Shown here one piece after another: positions 23,081-36,539 of a stretch of DNA of 64,000 bases (within the stretch, counting starts at the first letter, position 1; the number at the start of each line of letters is the position of its first letter). Under the pieces are notes generated by a model. The model was not told where the DNA came from. It made no database searches and saw only the letters and a program-made list of their open reading frames with translations. A program made the translations under genes and the position numbers. This DNA comes from Nereocystis luetkeana (taxonomy: Eukaryota; Sar; Phaeophyceae; Laminariales; Laminariaceae), in NCBI GenBank assembly GCA_031213475.1, contig JARUPZ010000008.1, positions 9,305,076-9,369,075 on the forward strand, written 5' to 3'.

Positions 23081-24128
23081 CAAAATCGGCTGGCACAAAG
23101 GACACCGCCGTTGCAGAGAATCGGGGGTATATCGCAGTAGGGCTTTGTTTGTGGGCACGGAATTCCAGCCGCTGACAAGAGCAGCAACCGCCTGGTCGTA
23201 CCTAGAGCCCACCAACATATTGATCGAACGAAGATAGGTTGAGCCCTCTCTCTATGAACATGACGGAGATCGCACACTGAAGATATAGCCATCCGTACCC
23301 ATTCGGAAGCGGCAGTCGGACCCCGAAGAGAAACGAATCTCGACAGTGAAGCCATCGGAAATAAATAGGGGGCATCATGATTCAATCAACCGTGTATACA
23401 GCAGGAGGAACGCGAATATCACTTGAAAACCTTTGGGCCATCGTTGTCCGAGCACCACTGCCTTACAGCCACCAGATCGATCAAGTCGGAGCCATTGGGC
23501 CTTCAGGCCTGACCACAGGAAAGTTTCTAAACCATGTTATTTTTTTTTTGTCGTTCTTTCGAGGGGATTCTTGCTGATCTCAACGCCCACCCGCGCGCTC
23601 ACTTACGTGGGAAAAAACGTTTTTTTTTCTGGTGTGAAAACGCAAGCAGTACTCCAAGCGAGGCTTGGCTTGCCGGGTGGATTGTCACCCGTACTGGTTA
23701 AGATGGGTCTTGCTGGATTCGGAGCATGCAGAGCATACCCCCTCCAACTGGACGCAAGGCAAAATCAGCCCAATACAAACAATGTAGAGGCACGCCGCTT
23801 TTCACCGAATCTTCGCTGCCGTCGCCCATTTGCCGGGCTTGAACGCGCTTCCCCGCATGACATTTCCCCAGGCCTTAATTAAGTCGTTTGCGCGAGAAAA
23901 AAAACAGTACCAGTACTACAGGGACACCGCGCTGATGGTGACAGGCGGCGGTACTCGGAGGGGAGTGCCAGTAACGACAGTCAGGTGCGAGTTGAATTGG
24001 CCAGGACTGCTACAATCCATTGGTGCTGTGGTTGCTCTCGTGGTGCGACCCAAATAAAGAGCGTCGTTCGTCCCGATTGACGAGCGAGCGTCTGCCCACA
24101 CTGCGCTGCGTGCTGCGTGAGTTGGTCA

Positions 24129-24455
24129 TATTGTTTGTTTGAGTGACATCATTTGAGGGGTGGTTCTTCGTTCCCTGAGCTTCTTGCTCAATACCTCACC
24201 CACAAAATTACTTCGATGGAGGTTGTTGTAAAAACGCACTCAGACCGAGGGTTAAATGCGCTAGCCCCCGAAGCAAATACTGCGTGCGTTGGCCGGAAAT
24301 ATCTGTGAGCGACATAATTTCGAGGCGTGGTTCTTGATTCTCTGGGTTCCTCGCTCAGCCCCCCACGCGCAACATTACTTCGAAGGAGGTTGTTGTAAAA
24401 ACGCGCTTAGACCGAGGGTTATATGCGCTAGCCCCCGAAGCAAATACTCTACATC
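24129..24455. repeat. Tandem duplication of about 160 bp
   Basis: Two units share GGTTGTTGTAAAAACGC, AGACCGAGGGTTA and GCTAGCCCCCGAAGCAAATACT. The first runs about 24129-24280 and the second 24300-24455. The right arm of the inverted duplication has a single version near 60640-60780. Confidence 0.8.
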
Positions 24456-25035
24456 GCGATTCGGCGAAAATATCATACTAACTGGTAGTTGCTCTGGAGA
24501 GCTCAACCGGTCAGAAATGTTTCACCCAAAACAGGCAACTCCGACCGTGGGAGGAGCCGTGTATCAATGAACCACTCAGGGCTGGTTCAGCTAGACTAAG
24601 CGTGAGGTGGTGACGACGTGAAGGTTGGGCGCGTTGCAAAGCGACTAGTTGCTCGTCTTGCCTCGAGTGGGAAGCACCTCTCCGTGCCGGTTCTGTGTGG
24701 TGAGTGAGCTTGCCTTTCAAAACAATATATCTCGGCGTATTCTGTGTCCTGCTCAGGTGGGCTGCGTGGCGTGGTCGACTCGTGCATGCCTGGTTGAAGG
24801 ATAGTGAGTAGCTTCAAGCGTGACCAGTTGGTGGTTGGTCCCGCGACTCTATTACACAGCGGGAGTACGTGCTTTCATGGGAAATGACGCGTAAAAAGAG
24901 TACTCTGCACGCTTAAAAAGCTGTCTTGTTGCCACCTTCTCGACGTGTTGTCTCGTTCACTCTGCGTTTCCCTGTTGAGCCCTATCCGCACCGTGTCTTG
25001 GCACATCTTGCCACGTGTGCGTACAACTAACGAAT

Positions 25036-25290
25036 GAGGTGATCTACGATAAAGGTTCACCCTAAATATTCTGAGGCTCCTCACTTAAAGAGCTCCATAT
25101 ATATCTCACGCGAAAACTGACTTCAAATATATTCAAATCGCATCCCGACGAATAATTCCATGGCCCAAGTATACAACAACATGAGTTTTCGAAACAAGAT
25201 TGTCATTCCAACGATTTCGATTTACGGAGCTCTATCCTTCAGAAAACAAAAAGCGGAAATGTGCTACCTCTATTATTGTAGAACGCGTCG
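25036..25290 (+). mobile_element. MITE family 3, copy b
   Basis: Left terminus GATCTACGATAAAGGTTCACC, right terminus CTACCTCTATTATTGTAGAACGCGTC with two extra bases. The flanks CGAATGAG and CGAATATG could be a degraded 8-bp target duplication, as made by hAT-type elements. The matching site near 60.01 kb in the other arm of the inverted duplication is empty. Confidence 0.7.
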
Positions 25291-28200
25291 AATATGCCGG
25301 ACAGGCTTGGGTGTGCGAGATGGTGGCGTGCGGGTTGTCGCGCATTTAGGGGTCCTGGAGTAGGTGTTCACAACCCGTCTTCAGAGAAGAGAGGAATCCA
25401 CCTAATTGCGGTACCCAGAATCGCTAAGTTATACTAGTACGTAGTCAAGCATGAAAGCAGCAGGTGGCCCGCTTCAGATTTATTGAAGAAGAGAGATAGA
25501 AAGCGCCGCTGGAATAAAGGTACAGCCATTGTCCACGCCCAAAGTGTAAGTACCGTGATCATACACACAATCGAAAGCGTCAGTCCATACGAACCCTCAC
25601 CTCGATCTTGCTGCCGGAGCCAAAAGGAATGCACAAAACGTTTACAGACTTACTTCGAAATCAAGTGTCACACGGGGAATATTCCTGCGTCCAGCTTGCA
25701 CGGCTAGTCAGTACGCACCATCGAGGTGTATCACTTTTGCTCACGAAAGACACACCACAAATTCGGTTTGCACTCTAATCTGGACACCATGCGGATACTT
25801 CTTTCGCGCCCAGAATGATACTCCTGTATGTAGGGTCAGGATGTTGACCTCTGCTGGTGCACGTTGTATCGTGCGTATCACACCCGGTGCAGCAGGGCTT
25901 TTTAGAGCTTTTTTCTTACACACAGAACAGCACCGAGAATAGAAGGGTTTTTCGGAGACCCTCTTCAACGGCCAAGGTCGTCGCCTGTCGACGGCTCGGT
26001 AACACCCTCTGGGGCCTACGTCATAGCTGTTGTCGGGTGAAACTGCTCGATGTGACTGCCGAGGTCTCATATCATACCCCAATGTGTTATTTAGCTCGTC
26101 GATGCCCTCTGTTGTATCCTAGTTAGGTCGGGTTCGAATATCGGTGCCGATAATGTTTCGGGTTGCTGTTATTGTGGTGGGCGATGAGTCACATACGCCC
26201 CAGGGGGAGTGCCACCCGCGTCGAAACGATTAAAGTGCAGATAACGCTCTCCTCAGCGTCGGTACCTAAACTTCGGTGGCCGTCCACGAGCCTACGAGCT
26301 ACCTGGTACGTACGAATGGCTGGTCTCGGCGCGCTGGAAACATGAGGGGGTGAAGGACAGTGCCACGAGCACCCGTGGTGGACAATACGTTCACAAATCA
26401 AAGTAGGGCTGTCGTCAGGTTCCACAGGCTTGAACAATATACCACGAAATGATTTTACGAGATAACATGATAACTAACAACGAAGAGGTCCTCGAGTTTT
26501 CTACCAAATCATGCCTGTTTCGACCTCGGCCAAAAGCACACCGTCTGCCCCGAACGATCGTCGGTTGGAGTCGAGATCAGCGTACTCACACGGATTAGGG
26601 TTACGGATAAACATCTAAAGTTAATTTCTACATGAAAAATAGCAGAAACCACCAGAGGTGCCGCCAACCCTTACTGTATTGCAGTATAGGTAGCAATATG
26701 CCGTCAGACGTGTTTGTTCGGTTTGTGGGGAAAATGCACGGGTAACGCGCATAGCCCTTGAAGGCAAATAATGATTGCAAATATTCAACATGAGAAATGA
26801 TTTTGGCCCATACAGCTTGGCGACGTCTTTCGTCTGGATCTCCTATTCATATCGAATCAACCTTCAATGGTGTGTGATTCATTGTGTGCGTCGCAAACGG
26901 GATACCCCGGGTCGCCTGCCTCTCTTCCCTCTGGGCGCGGTAGCCTCGAGAGTAATGGTTCGAGATAAGCACTTGGCGTGCCCGTAGTCGATGACGTTTG
27001 TTACGTCGGCGTTGCGCTGTTTCTACTCTGGAAGAGCGCTCGATAACCTTCGCCGAAGTCAGCGGGCACCAACCTGTGGACTCTATCATTCCATCATCGT
27101 AAGATAGACAGAATACTATATACCTTGTACTGTGGTGTCGTTTGATGCTCAGAACGAGTGATTACAGTAGTCTATGTGACGTTGCAAACAAACACCAAAC
27201 TTGAAAAATGTACGTGTAATGTAGAGTATCCCGGAGTATTCCGAATTCCATACCGGGCGCCTGTAGTGTGTGTTTGTTTGTCCCGTCAGCACCCGTTGTA
27301 CCCACTCGATCAAACTACAGCTATCGTGCCTGGTATGTAGTTTCTCTTGGATAAACGTTGAACAACAGTGGCTGTGATAAGCGAAAGGCTATATACAGTA
27401 GGTGCACCCGATTATTTGTTCAGCCTACATGTTTACTCCTGCAACAAGAATGGTGTGCCCGGTGCGCGTGATACATCCATCAAGGCCGTAGTAGATACTG
27501 TTTGTTGTAGAATACCGTAGGTGCGGTGGATCTATCAAACTATCCCTAGGATTACACGGGGCGGCTCACAGAGGCGGCGATAACTGGCGCCAACACAAAA
27601 GGCGGTGTAATCCCAGTCCGAAAAAAAGGGGAAGGTCACGTGTCGCCGCTTTGGAATATTATACCCGCCTCCTCCCAGTCAGATCCATAAAGGAAAGGAG
27701 ACCGTTTCGATCGCGTTGGCGAAAGGGACTCGGCATCGAAACATCATACTCGCAGTTTTGAATCCAACAAGAAGGCCACTAATCGACGAAGTGGTCCATA
27801 GCTGGGTGAGATACAATGTAAGTTCATAAGCGGTATATATTATGCAGTTCACGAAGAGTGCCACCTGGTACAAGGGGGACATGCCTTCTGTGTATTATGC
27901 TGGCAGGCGTCGTTTCATCACGAGAATGCACTTCGGTCCACTCTAGAGTTGCGCAGTCGTCCCGTATCCGGCACACTCTTCTGTCGATGACTACCATAAT
28001 TACAGCCGTTCTACCAACACAGCCAACCGCGCCCACCCCCTTGCGCGCGGGATGAGCCAAGTCCTGCCTGCGTTAAAAATGCAAGATTACCCAGTAGGAG
28101 TACTGTAATACTAGTGCATCCATGCCCACGGCGTTGAAGCCGAAACATGAAACCCAGCAAGATTTTCCTGCGCATGGGACTGCTGTTGTTGTTGTCTGAT

Positions 28201-28546
28201 TGGCAGAGCGTGTGAGTGAGCTGTGTCTTACCACTGCCTATGAGACCAGGGCAGTACCATTTCGTTTCCGCGCTTCCCCAACAGCTTGTTGTTGAAACTC
28301 CGAGTGTCGACTTCTTTTCGCGATGACAGTGTACATAATGTGCTTTATGCCCCCCGTCTAGTTACCTCCCCCCCAATTTCCCTTTCGCCCCAGTTTCTCT
28401 CCCCCCTCAACTCTACGTCCCCTCCTTTTGCATAGGAATCCCGCAAATTCTCCCTCCCTTGCTATATCAATAGATGATATCAGCGGGTGAAATAGGGCAT
28501 CAACTGGCATACCAGCGAGTGGTATGCTGCTGTGGTTTACCAACTG

Positions 28547-28547
<1 letters not shown>

Positions 28548-28595
<48 letters not shown>
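28548..28595. repeat. (TA)n microsatellite
   Basis: About 22 TA units, bounded by GGTGATATA and TATTCACCAGTGATA, so the tract sits at the centre of a GGTGA/TCACC palindrome. Confidence 0.9.
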
Positions 28596-28598
<3 letters not shown>

Positions 28599-28869
28599 CC
28601 AGTGATACGCAAGAGTTTGCTCCCTCACCTCGTAATTCAGCGAGTGGTATTGTATGTCAGCGGGCGCAGAGAATATCAGCTGGTGATCTAGCAATCGCAA
28701 TGTCAGCGTGATACGTAAATATTAACCCCCCCCCCCCCTTGTATGCGAGCGGGTGATATCGTACGTCAATTATTGTGTATAGCTATATCACTGCGACAAG
28801 CAAATGATACCTCCCCGTGCGGTATTCCAGCGGGTTATATAGATATTCCACCGGTGGTATAGCTATATC

Positions 28870-29340
28870 AAAATATGGGGGGCGGGGGGGTGGGGGGGGG
28901 GGGGGGGGCGTTTTGTTGGGGAGGAAGAAGAGATGTGCGCGATCTCACGCATGACCGTAGTCGGGTGATGATAGACCCTCGCATCACTACAATGCCGGGA
29001 CGGAGCAATGCCGGGTTCTCACCGACCCGGCAGATATGGTCTGCACCAAGCACGAAGCGCCGAGAGGTGTCTGGGCGAGTGCCATGAAGGGGTTAAGCGC
29101 ATCCTAGTAATAACCGCTTGTGAGGCGGACTCCAAAATGGGTGGCAGCTTCGATGAGTTCATACAACGCCTGGTGTGGGCCCTTCCCGAGACAGCAATAA
29201 AGGGCAGTATGGAGCTGTCTCTTGGGTGCTTTACCATATACACTAACTACGTGATACGAGCGTTCCCACTTGTGCGGAGTATAGGTTATTCACGTCGCGC
29301 GGACTAATCTGAAGCGACAACCAGCTGTGACCGACCACCA
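28870..29340 (+). repeat. Dispersed segment, copy 1
   Basis: A G-run followed by GATCTCACGCATGACC, ATAGACCCTCGCATCACTAC, AATGCCGGGAC, GCACCAAGCACGAAG, ACCGCTTGTGAGGC and CTACGTGATACG. The same series occurs at 53395-53850 in the same orientation. A 99-codon frame (29008) is not kept in the other copy. Probably a decayed transposon. Confidence 0.7.
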
Positions 29341-31700
29341 AAAACAAATAGAAACAGAAACAAAGAAGCGGCACCTAGTTGTCTAGCTCAAGTAGTTAGC
29401 GGCATGTTTTACAGTGTGGGTTTTAACCGACACCAATCCAGCTTGCATAAAACATGGGGCGGGGGCGGCATAACTCCAGAAAGGGGGGAAAATCGTAACG
29501 CCGCCCCCCCCCCCCCCTGGTATTTCGGGGGCGATATAGTAAACTAGCGGGTGACGTAGTATATCAACGGGTGATATAGCTCCATCAAAATGAACTAACT
29601 CCCTGTGACCCTCAAAACAACTTACTTCCCCCCTGGTACTTCAGCGGGTAGTATATTAAATCAGCGGGTGGTAAAATATATTAGCGGGAGAAATAATGAT
29701 GTTAAAATATAGTGCATCAGTATTTATACGCTAATGTTTACCCCCCCCCTGATGTTAAGGTGAAATGTGCAGTGGATCAAGTGGTGCTATCGCTTATAAT
29801 TAGAGTGAATCACTGCGACAGGCGAACGTCTGCCCCCACCATTGTGATTTCAGCGGGTGATGGAGGATAGTATCAGCCGGCGACACAGCTAGACCAATAC
29901 ATAGTATATCACTGTGATAGGTAACCCCCCCCCCCCCCCCCCCCACCGGTATTTCAGGGGGTGATACAGGACGCTGTACCTTGTTGGCTTCTGAGTAGCG
30001 TACAAATATGGTAAGTGATAAGGCAGGGGGGTCGCCTTACTTCGGATCGACTCGCTTTCTCGCAGAGACGATTTATTCGTAACTTCACTTTTGTGGTACC
30101 CGTAACAGTCACATCATGGGCCGGTGATACCGGGCGGTACGGTTATATACATATATAAGTATTTATATCACGGATATATATCGAGAGATATAACGGATAC
30201 ATATAGAGAGGGACTGGATATATGTATCTAAATCCGTTCTCTGTCCATTCGGGAGAGCGTTGAAATATTCTACCAGGTACATGGTGGGCGTCCACATGCC
30301 ACTCTGTGTTACTCTACACCCCTCCCATATTATATTGATACACCTATACCACCCACAGAAATGGTAACCATCTTCGTGTCACAGGCCACTTCGCTGTATC
30401 CTCACTCGATATGCTGCTACTGTATATCACCCGCTGATGTACGAGTTGAAATACTGTATCACCCGCTCGTATCGCCCCTTGGCATAGCAGGGGAGGACGA
30501 CTTTGCGGGGTTCATATACACGAGGGGGAAGATTTCGTTTTGTGGGTGGGGCGAATATTTCGGGTGGAGGCAAAACTTTTGAAAGGGGTAAACGTTTTGG
30601 AGAGAATCAAACCTTTTTTTTAGGCGCGGGTAAACGTTCGACGAGTACGGGGGCAAAACTACGGGGAGTATTCATTCCCCTCCCCTCCCCCCCCTCCGCC
30701 AAACAAGTCAAATATGGGGCATGAATCGCAAGTAGCCGGGACAGACAGACGGCATCACAACGAATGGAGGCAGCATCCGGCGTGCGGAACACCACGATGC
30801 GGCAGAACCTGTGATTTCTTTCATGCAGTAGGCTGAAGAGTCATGCCGCCACCCTCGTATATATCTCAATGACCTCCGGCACACACTACGTTACATGGGC
30901 GATCAGACCCCACCAAGAAAAAAAACAGCTAGAAGGACAAAGTTGATGTCACACTTGGCATGTGAATTTTTAGAAGGTACTGTAGTAGTACAGCTGTTGT
31001 TGCTGGGGAACTCGCGCACCAGGATCTTCAACGCTGTCGTCAATTTGTGCGCGTTGCTAGATCGTAGACGGTGGTGGTTGTCGCCGCTGTCGTGTCGTCG
31101 ACACTGCTGGAACAAATATGTGTTTCACAGCTTAAACAGTTGTGGCCGTTGTTCGCTCACGAAACACACGACTTCGGATCGGGCTCAAGACCGCTACCAC
31201 TAACGTACTGGCCTTCGTCTTGTACCGCGCAAGCAGGGAAGAACATCCGGGTCATGGATTAGGTTCACAGATGTGACTGCTGCCGTGTCGCCTAGGAGTA
31301 GTGAGACATTCTCGGACAGAAATACGACATAGAAACATCAGCGTTACACCTCCATAGTGCGATTTTACATGTGCGCATACAGTACTGGTATGGCACCATT
31401 CCGGAGTCTGGAGTAAAGCCAGGGACAGCGGGATACTGCTGTTGCTACAGCTGGAGCTGTGCTCCCGAACGAGTCGTTGATTAGGGGCTGCTCAGATGCG
31501 GCCGTCTCGCCAGGGCGGAGCAATCATGCAGCGAGAAGCACACCAACAGGGCGGAGCCCAGGAAAGCAGTTCCGGCGGATCTCGTTTGTGGCACTGTACG
31601 CACAGCGGCGGCGGTGCTGTTCAGCTGCTTGTCATTTGAGCGATAGATGCCGCGGGCTTGCCCGTGTTCCGTTTTGTATTTGTCATTCAAACGTGGGAAC

Positions 31701-34062
31701 ATAAATATGTGTCTGGGCCACAACGGCGACCGCACCGGGCGCCGGCCTCGATAGATCCTTGTCGCATGCGAGTATGTACCTAGTGCTCTTCACGTTTGTT
31801 TTGTCCATCACTCAGACCTTCCAGCTCAACTCGTGGCAGGATTTACCCTCAGCTGTTTTCTTCGGGACAAGCCGTAGATACAGATGTCGTTCCTTCTTCC
31901 CCCCCGATACGTTCCTTCAATGCACTCGGTGGGATTGAACGCACGAAACTGAGCTTAGTAGGCACGCGGACCACCTAGCAAGCCACCGAGGACGCGTTTC
32001 AGGGTTGAGCACAATGATTACCCACGCGTGCGTGGTGCGTGTATCGGTCGTGTTCATAACTTTATCCTCATTGAATTATTTCAGAAAAAATGTAGCACAA
32101 TGACACAAATCAAGTTTAAAAATATAAAAAGAGAACAACAAGGCACGGGCTGTTGTCGAATCTATCCCGGAATGAGTGAACGCTACGACTCAGCTGGGTA
32201 CGGGCTGTCGGCCTGACGGAAACCGGACATCGAATTGGGGACGAGGGGGATGGATTCTGTTGGCGTGGAGTGTGGGCCTGTTCGCGGCCGAGGGGCTAGT
32301 TCCTGTCACGCGTGGCGCTCCAACTGAATCAGACTGGCAACCACGCATCGTACCGTTTTTTTACACCAACTCGACTGCTGGCTCAGGCATGGTTCCACAC
32401 GAGTACCACATCAACAAAGGGCCAAAACGGAATTCATTGTCGGCGGATATACTTGACGCTACCGTGGTAGTTCTGTAAGTGCATGTGCCAGATGGCATGT
32501 AGGCATGAGAAAGTGCATGTGCCATAGGCGAGCGGATAGGCGCAACCGCTCAAATCTACTCGTGCAGTAGCGACAACGGAAGGAGGTGGTCGAGAGGTGC
32601 TGTGGTAAGACCTGGGGTAAAAGCTGTGCAAAGACAAGGGTCAGTCCTGGGCCCGAGAAAATGCTACCACAGGATAACGAGGCAGGAGAAAGTTGAACAA
32701 AAGCAACATCAGGCCGCCATTGATGAGGCAAAACTTTAAGAAACCGCGAGGTCATGGTTGAGCCACGTTCAAGGCTAGAGCGGAAAGAAAGGCATTTTGT
32801 CATTACAACTACTATGCGAAGGCCCTGCGAATGAAGTCATGTGAGCGCTGATAACTTTCTGGCAACGGAGCCAGTAACCCGGGAAAATGGTCAACTACGT
32901 TTATGCTGCATAGGTGGAGGATCACAAATAATTGTTACACTATACGCCGCAGAAACGACTGCGTTAAACCATACAAAGCGACATCTGCATCGACCGCCAC
33001 AAGTAGCCAAAAGAACCTACGCCCGCGGTTTCTACAGTAGTTTGCTCGACGATATCTAGCTAATGAAGTAAAGTAGGAAATAAAATGCCCAGAAGAAGTG
33101 GCCCCAAGAATACACGCCGTAAGCCTGGTGCATGAAGCACCTGTCTGCCTTTTCCGACGGTGTCGAGGGATTTTTTTTGGGTGCAGCCCGAAAGTAAAAA
33201 AGCAACAAAAAACAACAGCACTACATTCAATTCGAGACCAGCAAGTTGGCACATGCTGGTGTCGTAGGCTCGCGGGCATGTCACACGCCCAATCCCTACC
33301 ACTGCTGGCACCTACGGAACTGAACACGACCATGGCAATCCCATCCAAGCCTACACCGAAAGCAGCGGACGTAAACCTGTGGCGGACTGTATCAATTCGT
33401 TTCAGATAGCGCAATGTATCTCGTATTATTTCCTACTGCAGGCAGCAGATAAATGGCATGACATACAGTAGCAATGTCCTACCTGGTACACTATGTATAA
33501 GTGGTACCACTCTTCAAATTGTTGCATGTTTCAAAATACGATTTGCAACGGCAACAACAGTTGCATTGGAAAATGTCCTGGCATACCCTGGTGTACTGTT
33601 TGCTTGACGTCTTGACCACAGCCGATTTCACCCATGGGCTGTTCTTGCTATCCTGGGCGCCTTTTTTCCGATTAGGGTTTTACTCAAACAAACGTAGTCT
33701 CAGGGTATTTCGGTATCACACCTAGTAACTGTGTTGGACTCCCCTTGCTTTCAAGCATGCCCGAGCTGCACTGTTTTATCACCTGACACACGGCAGAGGC
33801 TGCTATAGCCGTCACGGGAGCACTGGCGTTCAGAGTAGCAGTATCACGGCCCGGTAACATCAATACAACAAGGAGCTGGATGCCTCACCATTAACACTCC
33901 CAGGTATAGTCTCTTGGGTTTTGTTTCCGCACGTGTAACGCTCAAGATAACACTCACCCCTCGAAAGAGTACAAAAATCGTTTTTGTTCGACAAGGAAGG
34001 GTAAGGTGACAAACAGAGCTATATATATGTCAATTAATTGGAGTATCTCGCAGATATATTTT

Positions 34063-34104
<42 letters not shown>

Positions 34105-34440
34105 GGTACGTACATGAAACAACATTTTGTTTGTCGTATTTGCCCTCTTTATACGTTTTGCGGGTTAACCGGCTCGAGCATACCTCTGAGGTGGTGAGCA
34201 ACCACTCGTGACGGGATCATAACGACCTTTTGGATGGTAATATTGTTATCAAGTGGTCTTTATATTTACGCCTAGCGCTGCATCTTACTTCGAAGTAAGT
34301 ACACCACGAATGACGGCGCTTTACGCGGTTTAGGCGTTGACCTTTCTCTGTAAACGCCTCCTACCCGCTCTCATTTTTCGCGCTCCGCCTTCTCGTAATG
34401 ACAACAGTACGACAGAGAGTGTACTTCGTAAAGGTATCGC
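31701..34440. other. Gene-free DNA right of the left inverted copy
   Basis: The only long open frame (159 codons, minus, 32935-33414) has no recognisable motif and no paralogue here. A 20-bp local repeat AAGTGCATGTGCCA occurs twice at 32477-32525. A TA tract lies at 34062-34104. Confidence 0.4.
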
Positions 34441-34460
34441 AATTACGGAAGTACCGGCAC

Positions 34461-34472
34461 TAATATTATTAC

Positions 34473-34503
<31 letters not shown>

Positions 34504-34564
34504 ATTATTATTATTATTCTTATTATTATTATTCTTATTATTATTATTATTATTATTATTATTT
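34461..34564. repeat. (ATT)n microsatellite
   Basis: About 104 bp of ATT units with a few interruptions (AAC, TCT). Translated, it gives the poly-Asn and poly-Leu frames seen on either strand, which are not genes. Confidence 0.95.
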
Positions 34565-36480
34565 CTCTTGCCATCCAACAATGTGCAGCATTATTATTGA
34601 AGCCATTTCCCCAGCACGAGCAGCTCGATACCTGACCGAAAAAACGACATAAATATGATTTATGCTATGCAGTTCGATTTCGGACTTCAGATTAATATTT
34701 TTCGACATGATAAAATGAATGCCCCAGCTAATGCGGTCCGGATATGCAAAGCCCGACCGGAAATATTTCCTTTGAGAGTCCGATGACTCATCAAGTCGTC
34801 GAGTATTGGGCAATAAATGACATGCTCTCTAAATTGAAGGTATAATACAACCAGGACGACATCAAACAGCAACAGCAGATTCTAGAAGAACGATCGATGA
34901 GTTGGATAAAGACACAGCTGTGTAGGGACGTTGCTTCGCGCTCGACGCACGGTCGGCAGCCGGCGCCCCTCTCCGTGGCTAGACTACAGTCAGCTGACGC
35001 GGGCTCGGGCCCAGAGACAAAGAGAAGCGCACTCGGTTTGCACCCCTCCGTGAATACATACTCGTAGACTACACTGCTGTACAGCAGCGGCGGCAGTCAA
35101 ACACATTGTGAAATACAAATGCCAAGGAAGGTGGACTCAAACGCACTCGCCACGTCTCTTCGATGCCAGACCAGAAGCGGTCAGCCTTCGCTCGGGCGCT
35201 GGGCTCCTAAGCGGAGTGAAACGCACCCAACGTGTCTGTTAGCCGCGCAAACCACGACAACAGAGGTTGGTCTCGTCGTTGGCTCGAATCTCTGCACACA
35301 CACCCAAATAATCTGCTGTTTCGACTTGCCAAGTTCGCATCTGAAAATGCGATCGCGTCGAAATCTTTTAGCTCAAAACTCGAGCCGTAAAGGAAACAGC
35401 TAACACTGCAGCAACGTACACATGTTCGATATCGTTGAGGGCGCTCCTCAGGCATTTTTGATACGTTTCTTTTTTTTTTTGGTATTGCGTTTTTCGTGCC
35501 ACGGCGCGATGAGGTTAACTCTCTGCTCGAATTCCCTCGTCGTGATCGCCGACCCCGACCGTGTCGGGGGCGGCCTCGGGCGTTTATTGCACCGTACTCT
35601 GGCTGCCGGCTGGCTGGTTGTTATGTCCTCGGGTTTTACCGAGGCGTTTCGAAAACGTCAGCTGTGATTTGGACCAGCTGAGCTGTCGAGCCTGAGTTCG
35701 ACGCGACGACAATCAATTTCAGAAGCTACCGGTAGGTGATTTATCACAGTCTCGTGGCCAAAGGTTTTGGTTGAATCCCTACATTTGCCCCGTCAGGCAT
35801 ACCTTTGGTCCGTCAAAGCCTCTTGTAACATCTAGTAGGTATTTGTTTTGACCATTGTAATACCCTCGACAGCTGTCCGTCAAGGGGAAAATGTTCTGTC
35901 AACCAACAATGTCATCTATGCGCGCTCGTGACGTCAAGCCTATGATATAGTATGTCCGATGCCAGCACCCAGGATGACCCTTTTCTCCTGTCTGTGGCCG
36001 AAACGGGGGGTGCAGCAGCCTCCGTAGCTTGAGACAGTTCATGGTGGGTTGGCCGGCCTCGTGCTCCGCTGTTGCGTGTGCTTTGAGGGTTGAGCGTGTC
36101 AGAAAAAGGCGTCGAATAAGCGATTCGGGCAAATTTACGTGTGAAAGCACGAGGTTCCCGCAAAAATGTTGATATTCGTAGGCTAGTATATTGTCACGAA
36201 ACGAGCGTCGTGGGCCTCTTCAGCTGGTTTGCACGCCGGGCGACCAGGCTCAGTGACACGGAGAAGACGGGGTCTTGGGCTTCGACCGAATCGGAGGAAT
36301 ATTTGCTGCGGGAGGACCGGTATGGTGGTAGAGGTACAAAGAGTGTCTACGATTTTGTGTTTTGTACACGCAGCAAGCAGTATCGTATCAAGCGGGAAGA
36401 ATGGAGTTTCGTTTCTGTTGTGAGGCCTTTTCCCCTTGACACCAGGGTATCACAGAAGCGCCAGGAAGATTAAAGTTAGA
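34565..36480. other. Gene-free DNA
   Basis: Open frames of up to 110 codons (36141) on both strands, none recognisable. No repeat shared with the rest of the window was seen. Confidence 0.35.
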
Positions 36481-36539
36481 GCGAGTACGTGTGCGGGTCA
36501 CAACCAGGTACGACGACGACATTGTGTTTACTGCACACC

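Larger units (their letters stand above)
28360..30720. mobile_element. Minisatellite-rich element with inverted ends
   Basis: The outer 110 bp on each side (28360-28490 and 30430-30690) are related in inverse orientation: GATATAGCAAGGGAGG...TTTGCGGG near the left end (complement) matches GGCATAGCAGGGGAGG...TTTGCGGG near 30485. The interior is a degenerate array of TATCAGCGGGTGATATAG-like units separated by C-runs of 9 to 18, plus a 46-bp TA tract. It interrupts the inverted duplication, and the right copy has no counterpart. It looks like a non-autonomous transposon that captured satellite; the class is unknown. Confidence 0.5.
20060..31700 (+). repeat. Long inverted duplication, left copy
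   Basis: This segment aligns, inverted and in the same order, with 55010-64000. Anchors are 20110-20220 with 63810-63940; 20490-20650 with 63630-63775; 21060-21200 with 63060-63210; 21500-21710 with 62600-62810; 22020-22250 with 62060-62300; 23210-23560 with 61370-61700; 24400-24700 with 60390-60740; 25750-26130 with 59150-59590; 26880-27000 with 58070-58190; 27990-28050 with 56735-56790; and 31005-31690 with 55010-55640. Copy-specific extras here are two family 3 MITEs, the tandem array at 22.2-23.1 kb and the element at 28.36-30.72 kb. Short stretches keep similar reading frames in both copies, but I found no intact gene. It may be a segmental duplication or two copies of a large decayed transposon. 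Confidence 0.75.

Noticed and set aside
26592-26606. Telomere-like TTAGGG in GGATTAGGGTTACGG
   Set aside because: A single unit, not an array, and it is shared with the other arm near 58480.
34330-34600. Poly-Asn and poly-Leu open frames
   Set aside because: Translation of the (ATT)n microsatellite.
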